Part shown: piece after piece, positions 54,110-64,000 of the stretch
Layout: every line of letters starts with the position of its first letter
How positions within the stretch are numbered: the first letter of the stretch is position 1
NCBI GenBank assembly: GCA_965153355.1
Contig: OZ231126.1
Span: forward strand, 13,020,001-13,084,000
Direction of reading: 5' to 3'
DNA from: Flaccisagitta enflata
Taxonomy: Eukaryota; Chaetognatha; Sagittoidea; Aphragmophora
DNA length: 64,000 nt
Translations under genes and position numbers: made by a program
The notes under the pieces: generated by a model
What the model was told of the DNA's origin: nothing
Databases searched by the model: none
Seen by the model: only the letters and a program-made list of their open reading frames with translations

Positions 54110-54727
54110 TTGCCGCTGCATCGTATTTGTGACAATGTCTAAATATGGTTAAAAGTTTTTACCTGTTCTTTTCTTTTTTAATCAGTTTTACCTTTGTAAT
54201 GCTCCACTTTTTGATTACTGGCAAACTTTTAAATAAGAAAGTGAAAATACTATCGAAACGCTTTCATTCAGCACACATGATGGATCATTGTCAAAACTGA
54301 ATAGCTGACGCTTCATTGCACTTGATGAATGTAGGACAAAAATTGGGAAAGTTTCTTTTTTTAGCATGTCGAGCCCAAGTCTAAATGAAATGGAGCAATA
54401 TTCCATTTCTAAGTTGTTTTCCCAGCATAAAAGAATTTTTTTCCGTCTGGCAAAATGAGGTTCGAAACGTGTTACACTAAACCCGACGTAAGTGATTCGT
54501 GATGAAAGTCATGTTATTCGTCGCGATCAATAGTCGCCTAGCAAAAGGTAGGACAGTCACCTGGCTATGACGCAGACTTTTCTTACATCATCGGTAGGGA
54601 CAGATGGGTTACACCAGTAATCTTAGGATCGCATTGTCAGCAGAACCATTGCAATGGTACTCAGAGAAACAAGCCCAATAGGCCAACAGTCACGTGCTCC
54701 GTTTTACAATCACACACACAATTACAT
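54110..54727. other. No gene seen
   Basis: Mixed sequence right of the hAT-like element; no exon supported. Confidence 0.45.
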
Positions 54728-54860
54728 TCTCCTTCCTTTCTTCCTTTCCTCCTTCCTTCCTACCTTCCTTCCCTCCTCCCTCCCTTCCTTCCTTCCTTCC
54801 TTTTTTCCTCCCTCCCTGCCTTCCTTCCTTCCTTCCCGCCTTCCTTCCTTCCTTCCTTCA
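54728..54860. repeat. (CCTT)n microsatellite
   Basis: CTTCCTTCC-type units, followed by a family A tail with GGACGGACGG (54865-54935) ending GAGTTGCGAGCACGCC. Confidence 0.93.
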
Positions 54861-55284
54861 TTTGGACGGACGGAATGACTAATGGACGGACGGACCGATA
54901 GAGCAGCCTGTAGAGTTGCGAGCACGCCATAAAAAGGCAAATTCACTTTTTCAGTATGCAGAACTTGGCAAATTGACCCTAATGAACAGGAACTCTTACC
55001 GATGGATCAACCGATGGACGAATATACAGATCAAGCAATGGAGTGAACGGACCATCTCCAAAGGTCAGGAAGTTGACCTTTGTTTTGACCTCAATGTTGA
55101 CCTCAAGGTCTTTTCATACGGAGTCCTAATAATTTGCCATCCCACAAAAACCTGACCTTCATTCGTAATTGTATTTTTTCCCGCTTCGTTTACATAAAAA
55201 CTATCTGTAACCTCTTCTGTAGTTCGCCCATTACGGTTAGGAGGAAACATCCATGCATGGCCGTAAAGACGCGGTGTAACGGAA

Positions 55285-55464
55285 AAACAAGTGAGCCGGG
55301 GTCAAAATTTCGCTGCGGACGGGCGGGCAGGGGTGTACAACACCCATTCACACCCCAACTCCCCGTCAAATCCCTTTCCCCCACTTTGCATTACAGAATG
55401 ACAGACCAACGCGACGGTTTGACGGTCAAAGCCTATTTTAGGGTTGCGTATCCGCAACTAAAAA
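55285..55464 (-). repeat. Family A repeat, diverged
   Basis: ACAAGTGAGCCGGGGTC, GCTGCGGACGGGCGGGCAGG, GACAGACCAACGCGACGG and GGTTGCGTATCCGCAACTAA. Confidence 0.75.
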
Positions 55465-55672
55465 TCGTGCAAAATAGTGTGTTCTAAACGCCACAAAACA
55501 AAAACAAAGTCATATGCGAAAAAAAAGAACAAAAACAAAAAGCAAAATCAAAGCATGACCGAAAAGGAAAACGAGTACAATAATAAATGCTGTAATCAAA
55601 ATATAAAAGCCAAAGGTAATAATGAGTGAGATTAAGCCATGTTCCATATGAGGATTCAATCTGAAATAGTTG

Positions 55673-55778
55673 CAAGGCGTTAGATGGTCGGCGGTACCCG
55701 TTGCCCCTAAGTGAGTATACGTGGGTGTGTGATGGTGAGAGGGGCAGCGGCCCCGAAGGGGCCGATGACCTATGCTTA
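55673..55778. repeat. Family B head and terminus (solo)
   Basis: AAGGCGTTAGATGGTCGGCG, GTACCCGTTGCCCCTAAGTG, GAGGGGCAGCGGCCCCGAAG and GGGCCGATGACCTATGC. No minisatellite is attached. Confidence 0.8.
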
Positions 55779-56091
55779 GTGAGTTTTGAAGGTCTAGGAG
55801 GCTAATGTCACGGTTCCAAAGCATGCTTGAGGGCCCGACTTTCTGCCAATCTACGTTGGCCCAAGCTTCAGATAGAGCATTTTAAATGAATTAAATGGTT
55901 CAAAGACATTCATAACTACCCAGTGTACAATTTCAAACCATTTTTTGTGACCCTCCCTACCCCTAGAGGGTGTAAAAATTTGTTCAAAGAGCTCTTTTTG
56001 GCGTGTCTCCCTTCTGTCTCCTGTAAGAAATAGCAAGCAAAACCAATAAAAAAATGTCGCATCTTATGGTATCATGAGTGTTTATCAACTA

Positions 56092-56855
56092 CCCTGTTTT
56101 CAAAAGCAACTGGAACCAGTAAAACCTTTATTATGCTTAAAGTATCCATATTGAAAAATCTAGATTGGTTTTGTCTAAAAGCACATAACCTACCATTTGT
56201 TCATGCAAAATTTTGTACCAGTGGCTCTAGCAGTTTGGCTTCCACCTACTTTTGAAATTTGATGAAATTTAATGAAATTTTGCTCAAAAATTGCATTTTT
56301 TAACAAGTTTGCATCAATATAGTCAAATTAATTTCATTAACATTGAGCTGGAATGACCAATTGGTCATAATTGGGTAGTAATTAACCCACCTGTCGCATC
56401 AGTTTTGATTTTTCACGATTTTCAAAGAAATTTAGGCCTTCTTTGACAATTGATTGGACGAAAAACCTTGTCAGACCTCAAAACAACAGAGGAAAATTCG
56501 GATTTGCTACATGAATATCACAAATTTGATCTATTTGCCTAGAGATACATAAACCTAGAATCATATCTTTGTTTTAAGACCAATCTGGCTGTTTTCATTT
56601 GATTCATATGACAATAACACTGTTTTAAGGTTATGAAAGTCTATCTATCAATTTCATGAGGAGCCTTTCAAAGGACTCACCACATTTTAATTTAAAACTG
56701 TGTGGAAGCCAAACTGCTGGAGCCACAACATTGAAATTTTGCATGAATAAATGGTAGGTTATGTGCTTTAAGACAAAACCAATCTGGATTTCGAAATATG
56801 AATATTTTAGGCACAATAAAGGTTTTGCTGGTTCCAGTCGCTTTTGAAAGCAGGG
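56092..56855. mobile_element. 764-bp TA-flanked foldback element, copy 2
   Basis: CCCTGTTTTCAAAAGCAACT at the left matches GAAAGCAGGG and TTCCAGTCGCTTTT at the right, inverted, with TA on both sides. Internal blocks (AAAACCTTTATTATGCTTAA, ACCTACCATTTGTTCATGC) align with copy 1 at 42678. Confidence 0.87.
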
Positions 56856-58084
56856 TAGTATCAATCCCACAGGATATACAAAAAAATTCAACTCACTACT
56901 CAATCAATAAGTTGTCAAAAAATGGTATAAAAATCGAATTTACCCCTACTCGATTTTTTTACTTTTTTCTCTCAAGATTGAATGTTATGATATTTATTTT
57001 TTTAAATCTCATTCATCTTAAGCATTAAGCGTTTTTTTTTCTTGTAATTCGATGGACAACAACTTGAAGGACATTTCCCTCCATTTTCATGTTATTGGGT
57101 TGATCCCATGCAGAGAAATGATTCTTTTCTTGGAGTGTATCAATTTGCGCACACCCCTAAACTTGATCCTGACGCATACCTAACGCTTTAAATATGCCAC
57201 TATGGTGTGAAAATAAAACAATTCACATAAAATCTGACCACACCATGTGAAAGAGCGTGAAATTTTGATTCTCCTCTGATAATTTGAAACCTTAACTCTC
57301 AGGCATTTTGTCACAATGAAATTTTACATTTTGTTGGTCCTGAAGTGTGAACAGAATTGATACGCTCATCGACGGCTCATCGTAGTTAATTCTTTGTTTC
57401 CACACAGCGCTTCACACACAAATGCGCGATGATTTGGTGTCTTAATTTGGTAAAATTTCTTAAAATTAAAATTGGCACATCTCAGGAACTGTTCAAGCTA
57501 GCCCATTGAAATTTTGCATGGTTGATACCTAGACCAAAAGGGTCCGTTGCGTAGATTCTGATGCGACCTAAAAAATGTTATGCAGTCCAACCAGACCAAC
57601 CAGCCTACCAGATGAAAAAATTGAAAAATGGCATAACTTCCATAATAATTGTCCGATCTGGTTGAAATTTTGCATGAAGCTTCCTTTAAAGGTTCCTCAT
57701 CACTGGCTTGAATAAGCGCTTGGGTAAAAAATTTATTCTCCAACAGCCCACCCAGCCAGAAATGGTACTTGTAGAGATTTTTTTAAAAAACTAAAATATT
57801 AAAAATTTCTTAGCAACATATGATCACACATGATTGCTTGAACATTATCAATAAGAATTTTACTGTCATATTGATTTCTTTATTGTATTCAGCTAAATTC
57901 TTTAGTAATAAAACAGCCTATAATACCTTTTTAAGCCTAATTTGCATGAAAAATTAGCGTACTTAAGAAAATGCAAGTATGGATCCATATGTAATAATAG
58001 CTAGGCTACATAATGATGTATGATTTTCTTCAGTTTTCCAACATGTAAAATTGACGAATTCCACCCGTCCTTAGTTGGCTTAGC
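56856..58084. other. No gene; relics of foldback-type sequence
   Basis: TTGAAATTTTGCATG occurs at about 57509 and 57662, as in the arms of the 764-bp elements, suggesting an older diverged relative. No exon supported. Confidence 0.4.
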
Positions 58085-58700
58085 ATGACACCAGCCAGGA
58101 TTAAATTTGAGCATCAATAATGGGATTTGAACCTCAAAGCTGTTATATGAGCCTCAAGGCTGGGATTTGAGGCTTGAGGCTGGGATTTGAGGCCTTAGGC
58201 TGGGATATGAGCCTCAAGGCTGGTATTTAAGTCTCTAGGCTGTGATTTGAGCGATGAGACTGTTATTTGAGCCTCGAGGCTGTGATTTGAGGCTTTAGGC
58301 TGGGATTTGAGGCTTTAGGCTGGGATTTGAGACTTGAGGCTGTGATTTGAGCCTCAAGGCTGGGATTTGAGACTTGAGGCTGGGATGTGAGCCTTGAGGT
58401 CAGGATAGGGGCCTCTAGACTGGGATTTGAGCCTCAAGGTTGGGATTTGAGCCTCAAGGTTTGGATTTGAGCCTAAAGGTTGGGATTTGAGCCTCGAAGC
58501 TAGGATTTAGGCCTTGAGGCTAGAATTTGGGCCTAACGACATGGATTTGGGCCTCAAGGCTAGGATTAGGGCCCCAGGGCCAGGATATGAGCTTCGAAGG
58601 GGGTGGACGGAGAAGAAGGAGAAGAAGAAGAAGGAAAAATTTCCCCTATGTGTGAAAGCATAGGTCATCGGCCCCTGCGGGGCCGCTGCCCAAAAAGGCA
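58085..58700. mobile_element. Family B element, right part
   Basis: A minisatellite of GGCTGGGATTTGAGCCTCAA-type units (58100-58590), then (GAA)n, CCCCTATGTGTGAAAGCATA, GGTCATCGGCCCCTGCGGGG and CCGCTGCCCAAAA. The hairpin loop reads TGCG here. The left hairpin is missing. Confidence 0.8.
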
Positions 58701-58705
58701 AAAAC

Positions 58706-58708
<3 letters not shown>

Positions 58709-58786
<78 letters not shown>

Positions 58787-58788
58787 GA
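58709..58788. repeat. (CT)n microsatellite
   Basis: About 80 bp of CT directly after a family B terminus. Confidence 0.97.
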
Positions 58789-58940
58789 AGGTCCAAATAA
58801 TCTTTTACATGCAAACGAGATTTTGCGATGGCTTGAGCGTGAGACGGATAACAATACGCAAATGAGATTGAGAGCATCATCCGCAACAACACCAATCATA
58901 GATTAATATTTCCGTTTTTGGTACAGCGAGAGAGGTTAAC

Positions 58941-58943
<3 letters not shown>

Positions 58944-59009
<66 letters not shown>

Positions 59010-59010
59010 T

Positions 59011-59094
<84 letters not shown>
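58944..59094. repeat. (GA)n fused to (CT)n, perfect large palindrome
   Basis: About 64 bp of GA are followed by TCTCAGTCTC and about 80 bp of CT, so the two halves are complementary. Confidence 0.97.
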
Positions 59095-59096
<2 letters not shown>

Positions 59097-59136
59097 TGAG
59101 GAGGAAGAAAGTGCTGAAAATTAACAGTGGCGGTAG

Positions 59137-59137
59137 G

Positions 59138-59228
<91 letters not shown>
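59137..59228. repeat. (CT)n microsatellite
   Basis: About 92 bp of CT with one CCTCTC break. Confidence 0.97.
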
Positions 59229-59230
<2 letters not shown>

Positions 59231-59324
59231 AAACTTAATGACGTTTACACGAGAATGATCCTTTGTGATGGAAGTTTCGTTTTTTCCTTTTTTTTTTTTG
59301 TTAGCATCTTGTTGACCATAGTTT

Positions 59325-59480
59325 ATAGTTGCGGACACGCAACTCTACAATAGGCTTTGTCCGTCCGTCAATCCGTCGGTCCGTCGGTCCGCCGGTCCGT
59401 CGGTCCGTCGGTCCGTCGGTCCGTCGGTTCGTCGGTCCGTCGGTCCGTCGGACTGGGGTAGCCGTGTATCCGGCCTTGTT
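59325..59480 (+). repeat. Family A repeat, short form
   Basis: TAGTTGCGGACACGCAACTC, then about fifteen CGGTCCGT-type tetranucleotide units, joined directly to GGTAGCCGTGTATCCGGCC. The middle third of the family is absent. Confidence 0.87.
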
Positions 59481-59494
59481 TCTTCGTTTCTTTC

Positions 59495-59599
<105 letters not shown>

Positions 59600-59737
59600 G
59601 ACTAAGGGAAGCTGTAAACAAGTTTTTTAATATTGTTAATACAAGATCCGCGAACTCTCGTGCCTCTTGGATAAATCGCGGGCCCTCATCATTATTTCTT
59701 TGTAATGTTCCTTGCATCTAATGCCCTCGCGTTGTTG

Positions 59738-60560
<823 letters not shown>

Positions 60561-60820
60561 TTGATGTCGATGTGAAGGTGAAGTTGGCGAAAAAGCCGAT
60601 ATCAGTCTCGCATGCGGTTTGATTGTCATCGATGTTTTTGGTTGTTGTTATTGTTGCTGTTGTTGTTGTTGTTGATCTGGCGAGAGACATCCCCAAGGAA
60701 TATGATGATAATGGTGTTGATGTTGCCAAGGTTGTAAAGCGCGATGTAAACACGATCAGATTTGGTTGGGTAATTGAAAATAACACGAGTGTCACACCTA
60801 CGTAACGATCCTATGCTATG

Positions 60821-60936
<116 letters not shown>

Positions 60937-61000
60937 CCAAAACTCAAGTGGGTACATACAAAGTCAGAAGTAAATGAATCTGGACGAAAGTGTAGGGGGA

Positions 61001-61001
<1 letters not shown>

Positions 61002-61045
<44 letters not shown>

Positions 61046-61069
61046 CAGAGACAGACAGAGACACAGATC
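61002..61069. repeat. (GA)n then (GACAGA)n microsatellite
   Basis: GA units then GAGACAGAGACAGAGACAG. Confidence 0.95.
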
Positions 61070-61723
61070 AGTCTAGTTGATCGATGGTACAACGATATTG
61101 ACCAAAATCGTGATTTGTGACCATATTTGCCCCTGCTCAGCCGCATTACAGCCTCCACCCACGTTCACTTCTTCCCCAACCCAACCTTAAAACTACTTCC
61201 CCGCCCACATTTCTGCCCCTGCCCACCCGCAAGCGAAACCTTAATCGTCCGTTTTCCGACTTTTTTACTCGATAAGTCTTTTTTATTCAGTTCTGTCAAC
61301 GCCAATTGCTAAAGCTATTCTTTTTTTATTCTTTTTGATGGCTTGTCAACATTTATTTCATTTTTTTTTTCGTTCTGAGGGGCTTTAGCAGAATAATCTT
61401 ATTCATACTTATTCAAATATGCGACAAAATATACAAAAGTACGATTTGCTCTTTGCATACAAGTTCAGTGTATTTGGATGGCAGCTTATGTCAATTTGAC
61501 CGAGGTTCGATCATTTATATTTGCTGATGTCATACAATGCTTTGTAAGTTGAGTATGTCTTATAAAAGATTTTGCAAATTGACTTATTCAACTGAACATG
61601 TACAAGCAATATGGTTAAATATGAATTTTGCAAAAACCTTACCGCAGTGTCATCTGTGAGAAGGTTCATCTTTGGGTATGTATAAGCTTGGTTGATCAAT
61701 GGCAAGATCATTTGCAAAATCAT

Positions 61724-62101
61724 CAGGCCTGATTTTAGTGATTTTTTTTTGACTGAGCCAGTTGGGCTCGCTCCCCACAATTTGACAGAGCCCGAAAGGA
61801 AAACCATGAGCCCGGTAAAAATGTCATGACCAATTTTACAATCATATCAGCCTAGATTTGTAATAGCAGCTACTGACTATATGATGTAATGATAAAATGA
61901 TCACTACAAAGATGATTCAATTTGTGAAAGAATTGAAAATCGACTCAAGACTTTTTTAGAATATTTCACTCAATCAGCTTGAGCGTTTTGAATCCATCCC
62001 AATGAGAGAGAGCCTGCCGGGCTCAGAGCTTGCAAAACATGAGAGCCCAAGAGCAGAATAGAGAGCCTCGGGCTCGCGGGCTCGCTCTAAAATCAGGCCT
62101 G
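61724..62101. mobile_element. 378-bp hAT-like miniature element
   Basis: CAGGCCTGATTTTAG at the left and its inverse at the right, with a perfect 8-bp duplication AAAATCAT (61716-61723, 62102-62109). GAGCCC / GGGCTC blocks inside are also inverted. No coding content. Confidence 0.9.
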
Positions 62102-62109
62102 AAAATCAT

Positions 62110-62630
62110 TCACATGTTGCAAATTTCCTTTGCAACAAGGCAAAAACATTAGAACATAATCTGGCTAAAAACATTAAAACATAATCTGGCTAATTAATGA
62201 AAGATTGACTAATTTTGCGAGGTCATCTGAAACAGTCACGTGATGATTTTGTTTTTTGTTCCTACAATTTACGTTAGTCCAATGATAATGCAGCCTAAAT
62301 CATCAAAATAAAATAACTCGCTTATTTTATAATGAAATTTTTCGGTTTGCCTTTTTTTTTATAGAAATCTCCAGAAACGGATTTGTATGTATATCCATTT
62401 TCCCGTGAGTTACGCCTTTTCAAAAGACGCAAGGCATTTTGGCACCATACGCTTTTTAGGTACTTCTTAGAGTATACATTCCTCCATATGTTTATCAGTT
62501 AGCTTTTCTGTGGTATTTCTTCAAGTGGGTTTGTATCTGAATGCCTCTTTTCATGTTCATTGTCAAATTCTGCTCGGCGAACAATTAGGACGCATCGTTG
62601 CCTCGTCGGCCTTGACAGGCTTCACCCCGC
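62110..62630. other. No gene seen upstream of the secreted-protein exon
   Basis: AT-rich then, from about 62570, GC-richer sequence. Probably contains the promoter of the gene starting at 62691. Confidence 0.4.
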
Positions 62631-62638
62631 ATAAAAAG
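62631..62638 (+). promoter_or_regulatory. TATA-like box
   Basis: ATAAAAAG lies 60 bp before the ATG at 62691. A transcription start about 30 bp downstream would leave a 5' leader of about 30 bases. Confidence 0.45.
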
Positions 62639-62690
62639 TTTGGATCCTGGAAGAAGTAAACGAAGTATTGCAGAGACGAATTCTTTCACA

Positions 62691-62754
62691 ATGAATTTGA
62701 GTACGGGCATCTTGCTTACTGTTTGTTTATCTGCGGTCTTGCTTCAAAGACAGG
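62691..62754 (+). CDS. Signal-peptide exon of an unknown secreted or membrane protein
   Basis: The ATG (context TCACAATGA) opens MNLSTGILLTVCLSAVLLQR then Gln, and a donor CAGG|GTAAGA follows, phase 1. The sequence is a typical cleavable signal peptide: short N-region, hydrophobic core, then polar. Possible second exons are 63069-63115 (TGCCGGCAGTGC, a Cys-x-x-Cys) or 63222-63275 (GLSDPMLMRYVVKV). Both start in a compatible phase, and I cannot choose between them. The rest of the gene is right of the window or not recognised. Confidence 0.5.
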
Positions 62755-62976
62755 GTAAGATCCTTAATTCCTTGTTTTTCAAGTTATAAACGACTTGGTC
62801 CTCTTAATGACAAAAATACTAAAAAATTCCAATACAATGTTAAATAGGTTGCTGTTCATGTAAAGAGTCGCTTAAATGAATAGAATTTTTTTTTGACAAA
62901 TATCTCTCAGAATTTTTTTTCTTCATGCTATACATTCATAGAGAACAAAAAGGGCATGTTGGGAGAATCTAACATA

Positions 62977-63418
62977 GGCTTTCATCCTTTGTAAATTGGA
63001 GAATTCTGGCCTCCTTTTGTAAGGGCAATGTTGTTTCAACTTTCATAAGTATCAGTACCTTGGTATAGAATGCCGGCAGTGCCAACTGGTTGTACCTCGA
63101 TTCTTGCCTCTAAGGGTATGGTTTTCTAATCAATATTGCTAGTGTCAGTACTTCCACCAGTACATTAGTAATTTTTGATTGTTACTTTTGTTAGATATTT
63201 TGTGTATATTTTATGGTATAGGACTGTCCGACCCTATGCTTATGAGGTATGTAGTCAAGGTGATAGTTTTGTCAGGTAAGCTTCTTTTCGTCATTTTTAA
63301 AGGATAGTTGTGAGCAATCCGGAGTAAACACCATTGAAAGCTTGCAAGGCTTTCATCCTTTGTAAATTGGAGAATTCTGGCCTCCTTTTGTAAGGGCAAT
63401 GTTGTTTCAACTTTCATA
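62977..63418. repeat. 71-bp direct repeat, two copies
   Basis: GGCTTTCATCCTTTGTAAAT to TTTCAACTTTCATA occurs identically at 62977-63047 and 63348-63418. It lies in the presumed first intron of the signal-peptide gene. Confidence 0.93.
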
Positions 63419-64000
63419 GGCAATCAAACATTTGCGCCGGTTACTAACTCTTTGTTTTTTGTTTGTTATGTTTTTTTTTGCTCTCTCATTTTTTCACTGC
63501 CCCTGTCCAAAAGTAGTCCATTGCATCATTACCAATAAAAGCGGCTCTGGCTTTAGGAAAAAAGTAAAAAAAAAATTCTTTTTTGCTTTTGCTTGTTTTT
63601 TTTTCTCTTTCCATTGACCTCTTTACTGTCATCTCTCTCTTTCTTCTACTCCTCTTTTTTTCTCCACTTCCTCTTTTCTCCTAAAAGCGCTCTCTCAGGG
63701 GCATCCTCTTAATCACGAAATTCGTGCTTAAGTTAAAATCATTTCCCCTGAAGCACACCCTAGTGCTTCAGTGGAATGAGAAATGATTTGCGCTTTTTAT
63801 AATTCGAGCTTCAGTGGAATTGAACATAACTGATTTTGTTACAGTAAAAAAAAATGAAGTAATCTTTTTTATCTGAAGAAATAAAGAAATTCACTGTTTT
63901 CTTTTCACCTCCCTCTATTTCTCTTTACTTAAGAAAACTTCCTAAGTGTATATTGAAATAAAAAAAGACATGTTTTTACATCAACTTCCCTTGAAAGAAA
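63419..64000. other. No gene seen at right edge
   Basis: T-rich text; CTAACTCTTTGTTTTTTG and CACTGCCCCTGTCC recall an eroded family A copy. An inverted pair around AAATCATTTCCCCTGAAGC and GCTTCAGTGGAAT lies at 63735-63825. Confidence 0.4.

Overview
The window is animal (invertebrate) nuclear DNA, not prokaryotic. Coding sequence is split into short exons with GT/AG borders and matching phases, and most of the rest is microsatellite, minisatellite and small transposable elements. I cannot name the species. An otopetrin of invertebrate type and very long (CT)n, (TTG)n and (ATTC)n tracts fit an arthropod or other marine invertebrate, but that is inference. I saw no rRNA, tRNA or CRISPR.

Genes. 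(1) The last three exons of an unrecognised + strand gene lie at 193-1372. (2) An otopetrin (proton channel family) gene lies on the - strand with its start codon at 34281. Eleven exons with fully consistent phases can be followed down to 3388; the last exon(s) are not found. Its fourth intron is 23.4 kb. (3) Two exons of a probable multi-pass receptor lie on the - strand at 49931-51130, the second encoding a run of about 30 threonines. (4) A TATA box and signal-peptide exon of a + strand gene lie at 62631-62754 and run off the right edge.

Main discovery. Intron 4 of the otopetrin gene holds a 19,583-bp insertion (11779-31361). It has 17-bp terminal inverted repeats (one mismatch) and a perfect 6-bp target duplication, GGTACC. 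An uninterrupted copy of the target survives next door in a 323-bp tandem repeat, so both borders can be read to the base. No transposase or other large gene is visible inside. The element carries about 20 dispersed copies of a motif built on ATTTGCATATTGC, nearly all in one orientation towards the left end and in the other towards the right end. In size and target-duplication length it resembles Polinton/Maverick elements, but it lacks their genes and long terminal repeats. I treat it as a giant non-coding transposon of unassigned type.

Other layers. Two dispersed repeat families recur throughout. Family A (about 200 bp) has a GTCGCGTGCACGCGAC-type palindrome at one end and GGCCTTGTTT at the other. 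Family B has inverted terminal hairpins with a CCCCTTCGGGG stem-loop flanking a 19-20 bp minisatellite. Several elements have exact target duplications: a 2.1-kb hAT-like element (GTTATAAG), a 378-bp hAT-like element (AAAATCAT), two 764-bp TA-flanked foldback elements, a 601-bp TA element nested inside a family A copy, and pogo-like 157/176-bp elements. Several introns are almost wholly microsatellite.
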